A stretch of DNA of 51,352 bases from the IMG/VR virus record IMGVR_UViG_3300008108_000310, positions 1-51,352 of that record; one strand, written 5' to 3'. The notes under the pieces were generated by a model. The model saw only the letters and a list, made by a program, of their open reading frames with translations. It searched no databases and was not told the origin of the DNA. Numbering within the stretch: position 1 is the first letter of the stretch; each line of letters begins with the position of its first letter. The translations under genes were made by a program, and so were the position numbers. This document shows, piece by piece, positions 15,702 through 24,083 of this stretch. Source of the DNA: a virus.

Positions 15702-17285
15702 ATGGGAAAAAGTTTAGACGGCGTTATAACTAAAAAAGCAAATCAAAAAGAAACATACTCAGAAGAGCAGATTCAAGATTTGTTACAGTGTATGGATCCT
15801 AATGATGGATATCTGTACTTTGCAAAACATTTTGCACACATACAGCATCCTGTAAAAGGAAAATTGTTATTTGATCCATATGAATATCAATTAAGGTTAT
15901 TGCACAGTTATCACAACTACCGTTTTAATATCAACATGATGCCTCGACAAACAGGCAAAACAACCTGTGCAGCAATTTATCTTTGCTGGTATGCAATGTT
16001 TCATCCAGACCAAACAATTCTTATTGCTGCACACAAATATACCGGTGCACAAGAAATTATGGCACGAGTTCGATATGTATACGAAACTTGCCCAGATTAC
16101 ATTAGAGCAGGTGTTACAAGCTACAATAAAGGATCTATTGAATTTGAAAACGGATCTCGTATTGTAAGTCAAACAACTACCGGAAACACAGGACGTGGTA
16201 TGAGTATTTCATTATTATACTGCGACGAGTTTGCCTTCGTGCAGCCTAACATTGCAGAAGAATTTTGGACTTCAATCTCTCCTACTCTAGCAACCGGTGG
16301 TCGTGCTGTTATTACTAGCACACCAAACTCAGACGAAGATACATTTGCTACTATTTGGAAACAAGCAGAAAACAAGTTTGATGAATACGGAAACGAACAA
16401 GATGTAGGTATTAATGGCTTTCATGCATTTCGTGCCGATTGGTGGGAACATCCTGACAGAGACGAAGAATGGAAATCTGAAGAGATTGGTCGTATCGGCG
16501 AAGAAAAGTTCCGTCGTGAATATGGATGCGAATTCTTAGTTTACGACGAAACGTTAATAAATTCCATTAAGTTAGCTGTAATGGAAGGAAACTCTCCTGT
16601 ATTAAATATGGGGCAAACTCGATGGTATAAAAAGCCAAATGCAAAGTACAGTTATGTTGTTGCACTTGATCCTAGCATGGGCACCGGAGGCGACAACGCT
16701 GCAATACAAATTGTAGAAATTCCCACATACGAACAAGTCGGCGAATGGCAACACAATACAACTAGTATACCTGGACAAATTAGAGTATTAAAAGATGTTT
16801 GCAAATACATATCTGATGAGTGCAAAAGCGGCGGCAGCAATATATACTGGAGCGTAGAGAACAACGGCTTAGGCGAAGCTGCATTACTTGTTATAAATGA
16901 CTTCGGCGAAGAAAACATTCCAGGACTGTTTACCAGTGAACCCATGCGAAAAGGGCATGTAAGAAAATTCAGAAAAGGATTTAATACAACACACAGTAGT
17001 AAAATTACTGCATGTTCGAGATTAAAAACAATGATTGAAAACGATCAGCTTATTATAAAAAGTAAACCGTTTATAAGCGAATTAAAAACTTTTATTGCAA
17101 CGGGCAGCAGTTTTCAAGCAAAATCTGGTCAAAGTGACGACTTAATAAGTTCTATGTTACTTGCATTAAGAATACTAAGCGTTATGAAGGACTGGGATCC
17201 AAATGTTTACAACACCTTTAGTCAAATGCAATCGGATGAAGAATATGAACTGCCCATGCCAATCTTTGTAAGTTCAAATTATTGA
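15702..17285 (+). CDS. 17: Terminase large subunit gp17
   Basis: 527 residues. ATPase domain: Walker A PRQTGKTT at 81-88, Walker B LLYCDEFAF at 171-179 with the catalytic Glu, and coupling motif TSTPN at 205-209. Nuclease domain: first catalytic Asp in VVALDPSMGTGGD (Asp322), then ENNG near 386 and a QSDDLISSML segment near the end carrying the last acidic residues. It pumps DNA into the prohead and cuts it. It is isolated from gp16 by a terminator and carries its own late motif. The start is the only ATG near the motif. Confidence 0.95.
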   Translation: MGKSLDGVITKKANQKETYSEEQIQDLLQCMDPNDGYLYFAKHFAHIQHPVKGKLLFDPYEYQLRLLHSYHNYRFNINMMPRQTGKTTCAAIYLCWYAMFHPDQTILIAAHKYTGAQEIMARVRYVYETCPDYIRAGVTSYNKGSIEFENGSRIVSQTTTGNTGRGMSISLLYCDEFAFVQPNIAEEFWTSISPTLATGGRAVITSTPNSDEDTFATIWKQAENKFDEYGNEQDVGINGFHAFRADWWEHPDRDEEWKSEEIGRIGEEKFRREYGCEFLVYDETLINSIKLAVMEGNSPVLNMGQTRWYKKPNAKYSYVVALDPSMGTGGDNAAIQIVEIPTYEQVGEWQHNTTSIPGQIRVLKDVCKYISDECKSGGSNIYWSVENNGLGEAALLVINDFGEENIPGLFTSEPMRKGHVRKFRKGFNTTHSSKITACSRLKTMIENDQLIIKSKPFISELKTFIATGSSFQAKSGQSDDLISSMLLALRILSVMKDWDPNVYNTFSQMQSDEEYELPMPIFVSSNY

Positions 17286-17291
17286 TAAATA
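17284..17291 (+). promoter_or_regulatory. Late promoter motif 4 bases from the next start
   Basis: GATAAATA followed by CTTT and ATG at 17296; it overlaps the gp17 stop codon. Predicted start of transcription is at the ATG within one base. Confidence 0.6.
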
Positions 17292-17295
17292 CTTT

Positions 17296-19557
17296 ATGAA
17301 AAATTTAAGTTATGTAGCAAATAATCTTTTTAATAAAATCAGAGGACGGTTTTCAGACGTTACTATCGGCGACGAAGACGGTACTGTAACCAACATACCC
17401 GAAGAAGCAAGATATTTTGATTTTAGCTACATGATAGACGGAGTGGACTTAGGCAAAGTCAGTGTTAATATCAGCGAAGATACCGGGTTAACAGTAATCA
17501 TGTCGCAAGACTTTGCATCAGGACAAACTGAAGATATACAAAATAACTGGTATAGCTTTTTAAAAGAATTAAGACTATTTGCCAAAAAAAATATGATGAA
17601 CTTTGATGTTAGAGATATCAACAAAAATAACTTAACAAAACGAGACTACTCGTTCTTAGCAAACAAAACTTCCGGAGATGAAACCATGGCCGAATCTAAA
17701 ATGTATGGCACAAATAAAACAAGTTATCAGCGTATTGGAAATGCTAGACTAGCTATTAAACATATTGCACCTATAAATGTAGAAAGTGCTACAGGAAGAA
17801 CACAAAAAATAAATGCAATTTATATCGAGTCGCCAACTGGTGAGCGTTTTAAATATCCATATAAACACCTAAGCGGTGCAAGAGCAATGGCAATGCATGT
17901 TAGTGAAGGCGGCAATGCATACGACGATTTCGGAAAATACATTTCTGGACTTTCAGAAGAAATTTCAAAACTACGCAAGTTTAGCCAATACATAAATCGC
18001 AGTAGCGTAGTAGCCGAAGGATTGGCAGATTATGTAGGCATTGTAAAAGAGCGTGTTGTAACTATTAAAAAAGAAATTCAAAATCTACAAAAACCATCAT
18101 ATTATTCGGAAGCAGTATCGAGTTACACAGTACCGGTTGTAGAAGATGTTCCAGATGACGTTTCTGAAAATTGGATAGACCAGCTTACTATCAAACAATT
18201 CAACGAAGAACTCAAAGACGTATTTCCATACATTTATAAACTAGTAGGCGAAGCAACAAAAGCCAAAGAACTTGGACCAGACGATCTAATAGATGAATCC
18301 GGTTTACAGTATTATACAGGTGTCAAAAAGCACGGCAAAGAATACATGAAGAAAGCTGCTCAAGCAGGTCGTGAAGGTGCAAGTCAAGAAGAACTAGGCC
18401 GTCTAAAAGACAAGTACAGCAAAGCAGAAAAGAAAACCAAAGAAGAGTTTGAACTAGAACAAGCGTTTGAAGACACAATGGGTCAGTTTAGTGATCATGT
18501 GTGTGAAGATTGTGGCAATCCAAGTTGGCGTACACTCAGCGAAGAAAAGCAAAAAGGTGTTGACGGCAAAGTATGCTGGAAAGGCTACAAGCGTATGGGC
18601 ACCAAAATGAAAGGTGGCAAGCGTGTAGATAACTGTGTAAAAGTTAGCGAAGCAGAGTTAGAAGAAGCATATATTAACACAAGCAAAGACGCTATAGCAG
18701 TACTAGGCAATCTACGCATGATAGGCAAAAGTATTGAAAGAGGTCAAGGTACATACGATGGTAATCTTGCAGGCGAATATGCCAATGATGTTTACGACGT
18801 TATTTCATGGCTAGACGCCAATGCCGACACTAGTAATCCTAAATTCCAACAAGTTATCAGACCTGTAATAGAATTGCGTAAGAAAGCTAAAAGTATGGAG
18901 CGTGAACCAGGCAGTGGCAAAAACGCAGCGTTTGGTAACGAGATTGTAAACACATTATATCCGCTAATGCAGTGGATTGAAATGAATGCACAAGCAGGCC
19001 GCGAAGCAGATGTTGGTGAAGGTTTCAAAAGCAAATTAGCAATGCTTGCATTGTTAGGACTAACCGGATTAGGCGCAATGAAGATGACAGATCCGACAAA
19101 TACACCATTAGGACAAGCTCTACAACAAGCAGCACAACAAGGCGACGAAGACGCAGCATATCACTTAAAAAGATTAGGCGCATACATTGACGCAGGCGAT
19201 TCGGGAACATTAAAACAACTAAACTTCCAATATATAGATGAGCCAGAGTCAATGAAAGATAACGCAGATACCCCATCTAGCACCATGACAGCACCAATGA
19301 GCATGTCTCAAGAAAAGCCAAAGACACCACTTGGAGAGTTCATTCTGTCTTACTTTGACAGAGAAAACGGAACATTTCCAAAAGGCCCAACAGCAGTTCT
19401 TACTATGGTAGAAAAAGATTACGGTACACAATATGTAAAGCCGGCTGCTAAATTTATTCAAAAAGTTGAGGCAACTGTTGCTAAACGTAACGCACAAGAA
19501 ACATTAAATTCTCGTTATCCACAAACAGAAATTATAAAACAGTTAGCGGGTCTATGA
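17296..19557 (+). CDS. Large unknown protein, probably virion or ejected
   Basis: 753 residues, late motif directly upstream. Residues 1-115 form an alpha/beta region. Around 170-215 is IESPTGERFKYPYKHLSGAR, then AMAMHVSEGGN, a module seen in other marine phage proteins. At about 396-455 lies a cysteine pair CEDC followed by CWKGYKRMGTK and CVKVSE, a short Cys-containing module typical of such proteins. A hydrophobic stretch LAMLALLGLTGLGAM (about 577-591) could cross or bind a membrane. The C-terminal ~80 residues are helical. It has no recognised enzyme motif. Size, late expression and a possible membrane segment fit an internal head protein that is ejected, but this is inference. Confidence 0.6.
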   Translation: MKNLSYVANNLFNKIRGRFSDVTIGDEDGTVTNIPEEARYFDFSYMIDGVDLGKVSVNISEDTGLTVIMSQDFASGQTEDIQNNWYSFLKELRLFAKKNMMNFDVRDINKNNLTKRDYSFLANKTSGDETMAESKMYGTNKTSYQRIGNARLAIKHIAPINVESATGRTQKINAIYIESPTGERFKYPYKHLSGARAMAMHVSEGGNAYDDFGKYISGLSEEISKLRKFSQYINRSSVVAEGLADYVGIVKERVVTIKKEIQNLQKPSYYSEAVSSYTVPVVEDVPDDVSENWIDQLTIKQFNEELKDVFPYIYKLVGEATKAKELGPDDLIDESGLQYYTGVKKHGKEYMKKAAQAGREGASQEELGRLKDKYSKAEKKTKEEFELEQAFEDTMGQFSDHVCEDCGNPSWRTLSEEKQKGVDGKVCWKGYKRMGTKMKGGKRVDNCVKVSEAELEEAYINTSKDAIAVLGNLRMIGKSIERGQGTYDGNLAGEYANDVYDVISWLDANADTSNPKFQQVIRPVIELRKKAKSMEREPGSGKNAAFGNEIVNTLYPLMQWIEMNAQAGREADVGEGFKSKLAMLALLGLTGLGAMKMTDPTNTPLGQALQQAAQQGDEDAAYHLKRLGAYIDAGDSGTLKQLNFQYIDEPESMKDNADTPSSTMTAPMSMSQEKPKTPLGEFILSYFDRENGTFPKGPTAVLTMVEKDYGTQYVKPAAKFIQKVEATVAKRNAQETLNSRYPQTEIIKQLAGL

Positions 19558-19591
19558 TTCGCTAACACCTTAATAATATTAAAAAAAATAC

Positions 19592-19620
19592 TTGACAAGA
19601 TAAATAATATTGTGTAGTTT
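19592..19620 (+). promoter_or_regulatory. Overlapping sigma70-type and late promoter motifs upstream of gp32
   Basis: TTGACA at 19592-19597, 17 bases, TAGTTT at 19615-19620. The spacer contains the late motif GATAAATA at 19599-19606. This could allow expression of gp32 both before and after the switch to late transcription. Confidence 0.55.
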
Positions 19621-19679
19621 AGTAACTGTGCTACACATTAAAGGCACAAATGCATAGGCAATAACAAGGAGGCAATACT

Positions 19680-20663
19680 ATGGCATCATTAGCAGAAATC
19701 CGCGCGAAACTTAAAGAACAGGAAACACGTTCTAGCGGTAATAATCAAAACACCGGCGGCGACAACGCAATTTATCCATTCTGGAACATGGCAGAAGGCC
19801 AAACTGCAACCATTCGTTTTCTTCCAGATGGCAATACTTCAAACGACTTCTTTTGGGTAGAACGTGCAATGATTAAACTTCCTTTTGCAGGAGTAAAAGG
19901 AGAAACCGAGTCACGTCCTGTTCAAGTACAAGTTCCGTGCATGGAAATGTATGGCGAATCTTGCCCAATTCTTACCGAAGTTCGTCCGTGGTTTAAAGAT
20001 CCTACTCTTGAAGATCTAGGACGCAAGTATTGGAAAAAGCGTAGTTACCTCTTCCAAGGATTTGTATCTGACAATCCGATCAAAGAAGATACTACGCCGG
20101 ATAATCCGATTCGACGTTTTATCATCGGTCCTCAAATCTTCCAGCTTATTAAAGCAGCACTTATGGATCCTGACATGGAAGAACTACCAACAGATTACAC
20201 TGCTGGTGTTGACTTCCGTCTTAACAAAGGGTCTAAAGGTGGCTATGCAGACTATGGTGCAAGCAACTGGGCTCGTCGTGACCGTCCGTTGTCGGATTCG
20301 GAAATGAAAGCAATTAACGAGTTTGGACTGTATAACCTCAGTGACTTCCTTCCTAAGAAGCCCACAGATGTTGAGCTTAAAGTCATTAAAGAAATGTTTG
20401 AAGCTTCAGTTGACGGTGAAGCATACGATGCAGATCGTTGGAGCCAATATTTCCGTCCTAGCGGCATGGCAGCTCGTACTGGAGATCCTGTTGCATCGTC
20501 TAAAACCATTGTAAATGACGAAGATGATGACATTGGTTTTAAATCAAATGAAGAAGCAGCTAGAGCCGCAGCACCTGTGTCTAAGCCTGCACCTGTAACT
20601 AATACAGCATCTACTGGCGCACAAGATATTCTTGCAAAAATTCGTGCTCGTCAGAACGGGTAA
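19680..20663 (+). CDS. 32: Single-stranded DNA-binding protein gp32
   Basis: 327 residues, very strong AAGGAGG site 7 bases upstream. The N-terminal ASLAEIRAKLKEQE gives the basic cooperative-binding helix; core segments include YPFWNMAEGQTATIRFLPDG and WKKRSYLFQGFV, and the C-terminus is an acidic stretch (NDEDDDIGF) followed by a helix ending DILAKIRARQNG. gp32 coats ssDNA and organises replication and recombination. In T4 a zinc is held by His64, Cys77, Cys87 and Cys90; here only CMEMYGESCP remains, with two Cys and no CPxC. Codon use is less AT-biased than in the virion genes. A hairpin follows. Confidence 0.92.
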   Translation: MASLAEIRAKLKEQETRSSGNNQNTGGDNAIYPFWNMAEGQTATIRFLPDGNTSNDFFWVERAMIKLPFAGVKGETESRPVQVQVPCMEMYGESCPILTEVRPWFKDPTLEDLGRKYWKKRSYLFQGFVSDNPIKEDTTPDNPIRRFIIGPQIFQLIKAALMDPDMEELPTDYTAGVDFRLNKGSKGGYADYGASNWARRDRPLSDSEMKAINEFGLYNLSDFLPKKPTDVELKVIKEMFEASVDGEAYDADRWSQYFRPSGMAARTGDPVASSKTIVNDEDDDIGFKSNEEAARAAAPVSKPAPVTNTASTGAQDILAKIRARQNG

Positions 20664-20671
20664 AAACAATA

Positions 20672-20700
20672 TTATAGGCGTGTTCAAAGCACGCCTATAA
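20672..20700 (+). terminator. Hairpin after gp32
   Basis: 11-base perfect stem TTATAGGCGTG / CACGCCTATAA, loop TTCAAAG. A short T-run (CTTTTTA) lies about 9 bases downstream, so this may be a terminator or an mRNA-stabilising structure. Confidence 0.65.
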
Positions 20701-20733
20701 CCGTTATTGCTTTTTATATTAGGAGATAAACAA

Positions 20734-20922
20734 ATGGCAAAAATTAACAAGCTAGTTAAAGTAAATGATAACATCTCTGTTAACCGTTACGATAACGGAT
20801 GGATGGTAGAAATCAACGGTCGTGATAAAAAAGATGACTGGAAATCAGTAAAAGTGATGTGTGCGTCAGAAGACGAACTGTTTGCACTCATTAAAGAATA
20901 CAACGGAATGGAGCTCGAATAA
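20734..20922 (+). CDS. Small unknown protein between gp32 and UvsX
   Basis: 62 residues from ATG 20734 (MAKINKLVKVNDNISVNRY), with TAGGAGATAA upstream; the longer frame from 20707 would begin inside the ribosome site. Predicted beta-rich then one helix (DELFALIKEYN). Two bases separate it from uvsX, so they are likely co-translated. No family recognised. Confidence 0.75.
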   Translation: MAKINKLVKVNDNISVNRYDNGWMVEINGRDKKDDWKSVKVMCASEDELFALIKEYNGMELE

Positions 20923-20924
20923 GC

Positions 20925-21998
20925 ATGGCAACAAAGGCATTTGATCCAAGCAAATTCCGAAACTCGCTAACAAAGAGTATCAAAGGAATGAGTGCAGGGT
21001 TTAACGACCCAACTGATTGGATCAGCACTGGTAACTATGCTCTTAATTACTTGCTTAGTGGTGACTTTAAAAAAGGTATTCCGCTAGGCAAAGTAAGTGT
21101 GTTTGCCGGTGAGTCGGGTGCAGGTAAGTCTTACATTGTGTCTGGCAATATTGTAAAACACGCACAAGAACAGGGTATTTTTGTTGTTCTTATTGACTCG
21201 GAAAACGCACTTGACGAAAGTTGGCTGCAAGCACTAGGCGTTGATACTAACGAAGAAAAAATCCTCAAACTCAACATGGCAATGATCGATGATGTTGCTA
21301 AAACTATCTCAACATTCATGGACGATTATCGCAGCATGAATGAAGCAGATCGTCCCAAGGTGCTGTTTGTCATTGACAGTCTTGGTATGCTTATGACTCC
21401 TACTGAAGTCAACCAGTTCGAAGCAGGTGACATGAAAGGTGACATGGGTCGTAAGGCTAAAGCACTTAAAGCACTTGTGACTAACTGTGTTAACATGTTT
21501 GGTTCATACAATGTGGGTATGGTTGTTACTAACCACACTTATGCATCGCAAGATATGTTTGATCCTGATGATAAAATTTCAGGAGGTTCGGGGTTTGTGT
21601 ACGCATCGTCGATGGTAGTAGCAATGAAGAAGTTGAAGCTTAAAGAAGACGAAGATGGCAACAAGACAAGTGAAGTAAACGGTATTCGTGCTGCATGTAA
21701 AGTGATGAAAACACGTTATGCAAAACCGTTTGAAGGTGTACAAGTAAAAATTCCATATGAGACTGGCATGGATCCTTACAGTGGATTGTTTGACATGTTT
21801 GAAAAATGGGGTGTTCTTGAGAAACAAGGAAACCGTTACAAATACACTGACAGCGAAGGTATTGAAACTTTGGAGTATCGTAAAAACTGGACAGGAGAAC
21901 TACTCGAAATGGTAATGTCGGATTTACCCAATAAAAAGCAAGTCGAGGTAAATATCGAGAACACAAACGAAGAAGTTGTGGATACCATCGAGGAGTAG
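20925..21998 (+). CDS. uvsX: RecA-like recombinase UvsX
   Basis: 357 residues. Walker A GESGAGKS at 62-69, FVVLIDSENALD strand at 87-98, Walker B VLFVIDS at 146-152, NHTY near 203, and a loop region ISGGSGFVYASS. It polymerises on ssDNA and pairs it with homologous duplex to start replication forks and repair breaks. The N-terminus (ATKAFDPSKFRNSLTKS) and acidic C-terminus are typical of T4-like UvsX. Arranged with gp32 upstream and UvsY downstream in one run. Confidence 0.95.
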   Translation: MATKAFDPSKFRNSLTKSIKGMSAGFNDPTDWISTGNYALNYLLSGDFKKGIPLGKVSVFAGESGAGKSYIVSGNIVKHAQEQGIFVVLIDSENALDESWLQALGVDTNEEKILKLNMAMIDDVAKTISTFMDDYRSMNEADRPKVLFVIDSLGMLMTPTEVNQFEAGDMKGDMGRKAKALKALVTNCVNMFGSYNVGMVVTNHTYASQDMFDPDDKISGGSGFVYASSMVVAMKKLKLKEDEDGNKTSEVNGIRAACKVMKTRYAKPFEGVQVKIPYETGMDPYSGLFDMFEKWGVLEKQGNRYKYTDSEGIETLEYRKNWTGELLEMVMSDLPNKKQVEVNIENTNEEVVDTIEE

Positions 21999-22003
21999 TT
22001 GTA

Positions 22004-22225
22004 ATGGATGAAAGCCAAATTGCAGACATTTGGAATCTTTTTAAAGAGTACTTGGACAAAAAACATGTCGAGCTAGCAGCAGAAAAGTTTGTCGACTTGC
22101 TAGCAGATTATGGTGTAGACGATATTACATTTAAAGAAGTATCGGGTACAGACAAATATCTCGATAATGCTATCAATTATTATTTAGATTTAGATTCTGA
22201 GTATAACGACGAAGAGGACGACTAA
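22004..22225 (+). CDS. Small acidic conserved protein following UvsX
   Basis: 73 residues: IWNLFKEYLDKKHVELAAEK, then DLLADYGVDDITFKEV and an acidic end (DLDSEYNDEEDD). A protein with the same layout follows uvsX in cyanophages, as far as I recall. The last base of its stop is the first base of the uvsY ATG (TAATG). Role unknown; coupling with UvsX and UvsY suggests a recombination accessory. Confidence 0.75.
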   Translation: MDESQIADIWNLFKEYLDKKHVELAAEKFVDLLADYGVDDITFKEVSGTDKYLDNAINYYLDLDSEYNDEEDD

Positions 22226-22680
22226 TGGGATGGTATAGTAGAGTATCAAGAGATATCTCTCAAATTCCGGAAGCAATACAATACTTTCAAGACGAACTTG
22301 TGTCAGCTCGTAACGAAGTACAAATTAGCGGCAGTATTGAAAAAGCTGCCGCTAATATGCCTGGTATCGTAGAACACCGATTTAATCAACTGCAAGAGTT
22401 AGAAGCTATTCTCGAGTATTTGAACATTGAATTACGTAGATTGCGCAGCAGCTTTTTTAAGAAATATCTTGAAAATTATCAACGTGCATTAAGCAGTCGC
22501 GATGTTGAAAAATATGTAGACGGCGAAGCAGATGTAGTCGACTATGAAAAAATTATTAATGAATTTGCATTAGTGCGCAATAAATGGCTAGGCGTTCTTA
22601 AAGCATTAGATCAAAAACAATGGCAATTAACCAACATCGTAAAGTTACGAGTTGCCGGTATGGAGGACGCTTCGATATGA
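22225..22680 (+). CDS. uvsY: Recombination mediator UvsY
   Basis: 151 residues, close to T4 UvsY (137). Helical, with RLRSSFFKKYLENYQRAL, then KYVDGEADVVDYEKIINEF and RNKWLGVLKALDQKQWQLTN, the pattern of marine T4-like UvsY (charged helix, KYVDGE, RNKWLG). UvsY helps UvsX displace gp32 from ssDNA. It lies in the gp32-UvsX-UvsY run. The identification rests on both pattern and position. Its last bases overlap the start of the methyltransferase gene. Confidence 0.75.
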   Translation: MGWYSRVSRDISQIPEAIQYFQDELVSARNEVQISGSIEKAAANMPGIVEHRFNQLQELEAILEYLNIELRRLRSSFFKKYLENYQRALSSRDVEKYVDGEADVVDYEKIINEFALVRNKWLGVLKALDQKQWQLTNIVKLRVAGMEDASI

Positions 22681-23297
22681 AAAAAGTTTACGACTATTGG
22701 ATGCCAGACACTGACAGCCATTTTGAAAGACTGATTGCCAAGCGTGTTAAAAACGGTGGACCTCCTGAATACCAAGATGATGTTAGAGACGAAGCATATA
22801 AGTATGTAACTGATTTTAATATAGTAGTTGATGTGGGCGCCAATGTTGGATTATGGTCAAAACCTTTAACAAAAGTGTTTAATCACGTTATTGCATTTGA
22901 GCCATTGGAGCAAGTATATAGTTGTTTAGAGCGTAATGTTGAAGGGTTAAACATTGAAATACATAAACATGCGCTGGGCAACATAACCAATAAAGTAGAA
23001 ATGATTTATGATGCCGAAAACACTGGTAGTAGTTATGTTAGCGAAACAGGCTACGGATCTATCGACATAAAACGTTTAGATGACTTGAATTTACCCAAGT
23101 TTGGACTTCTTAAAATTGATTGTGAACGATACGAATTAGAAGTATTAAAAGGTGGCATCGAAACTATTTTAAAATACAAGCCTATAATTATTGTTGAACA
23201 ACATCCTGATACAGAATACTGCGCAGGTACTTATTTAAAAACTCAAGGTGCAAAAGAAATTACCAATATCAGAAAAGACTATATTTTTGGCTGGTAA
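22677..23297 (+). CDS. FkbM-family SAM-dependent methyltransferase
   Basis: 206 residues from ATG 22677, overlapping the uvsY stop (ATGA). NIVVDVGANVGLWSKPL is the SAM-binding loop, followed by VIAFEPLEQVYSCLERN (FEP motif of FkbM), IEIHKHALGN, GYGSIDIKRLDDL and GLLKIDCERYELEVLKGG (the typical D-x-E-G-x-E-x-x-V-L-x-G segment, here DCERYELEVLKGG). FkbM enzymes methylate sugar or other hydroxyls. It opens the glycan cassette and so probably modifies a surface sugar. Clear family, unknown substrate. Confidence 0.85.
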   Translation: MKKVYDYWMPDTDSHFERLIAKRVKNGGPPEYQDDVRDEAYKYVTDFNIVVDVGANVGLWSKPLTKVFNHVIAFEPLEQVYSCLERNVEGLNIEIHKHALGNITNKVEMIYDAENTGSSYVSETGYGSIDIKRLDDLNLPKFGLLKIDCERYELEVLKGGIETILKYKPIIIVEQHPDTEYCAGTYLKTQGAKEITNIRKDYIFGW

Positions 23298-23299
23298 TT

Positions 23300-23307
23300 A
23301 TTAAATA
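23300..23307 (+). promoter_or_regulatory. TAAATA motif 5 bases from the cytidylyltransferase start
   Basis: ATTAAATA followed by ACTTT and ATG at 23313, the same spacing as upstream of gp17 and gp14. A weaker match to the late motif than GATAAATA. Confidence 0.4.
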
Positions 23308-23312
23308 ACTTT

Positions 23313-24083
23313 ATGAAAACAATAGTATTAGTAACCGGAGGATTTGATCCTATCCACAGCGGACATATTGCTTATTTTAACGAAGCTAAAAAGCTCGGCG
23401 ATGAACTATGGGTAGGTGTAAACAGTGACAGCTGGCTTGTTAACAAAAAAGGCAGACCGTTTATGCCATTTGAAGAACGAGCAAACATCGTGAGTAATCT
23501 AAAGGTAGTAGACTTGGTTTTATCTTTTGATGATGACGAACTAGGTAGTAGTAATAAATGCATCGAGTATATCTTAGATTCTAATCCTAACGCAAAAATT
23601 ATTGTTGCCAACGGCGGTGATCGCAATGCTGGAAATATACCAGAATTTATCAAATACGGAACTCACCCAAGAGTTAAATTTGCCTGGGAAGTCGGCGGCA
23701 ATGATAAGAAGAATTCAAGCAGTTGGATTTTAAAAAACTGGGAAAAACCAGAGACTGAAAGATCTTGGGGATCTTACAAAGTACTTGATAGCAACGGCGA
23801 ATGGCAAGTAAAAGAGCTGAGTTTTCAAAAAGGAAAAGCATTAAGCGATCAACGACATTTTAAAAGATCCGAACACTGGCATGTTGTTAGCGGAGTAATT
23901 GTAATGGTACTTGAAGACAGACAGGGTAGAAAGACTCAACAGACACTAATACCAGGAGACAGTATAGACATACCGACTGCATACTGGCACAAGGCTATAA
24001 ATATCGGAAACGAAACTGCCAAAGTAATTGAAGTGTGGCTGGGCAAAGAATTAACGGAGAATGACATTGAGCGACGAGATTAA
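23313..24083 (+). CDS. Cytidylyltransferase-like domain fused to mannose-phosphate-isomerase-type cupin
   Basis: 256 residues, two domains. Residues 1-145: GGFDPIHSGHI with the HxGH motif at 15-18, FMPFEERANIVSNL, and VANGGDR near 100, as in glycerol-3-phosphate cytidylyltransferase and heptose-1-phosphate adenylyltransferase (HldE-C); it would make an NDP-activated sugar or polyol. Residues 151-256: WGSYKVLDSN, RHFKRSEHWHVVSG and LIPGDSIDIPTAYWH, the metal-binding cupin of type II phosphomannose isomerase/ManC. The fusion of these two activities is unusual; it suggests sequential steps in one sugar-activation route. The N-terminal nucleotide (CTP or ATP) cannot be decided by eye. Confidence 0.8.
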   Translation: MKTIVLVTGGFDPIHSGHIAYFNEAKKLGDELWVGVNSDSWLVNKKGRPFMPFEERANIVSNLKVVDLVLSFDDDELGSSNKCIEYILDSNPNAKIIVANGGDRNAGNIPEFIKYGTHPRVKFAWEVGGNDKKNSSSWILKNWEKPETERSWGSYKVLDSNGEWQVKELSFQKGKALSDQRHFKRSEHWHVVSGVIVMVLEDRQGRKTQQTLIPGDSIDIPTAYWHKAINIGNETAKVIEVWLGKELTENDIERRD

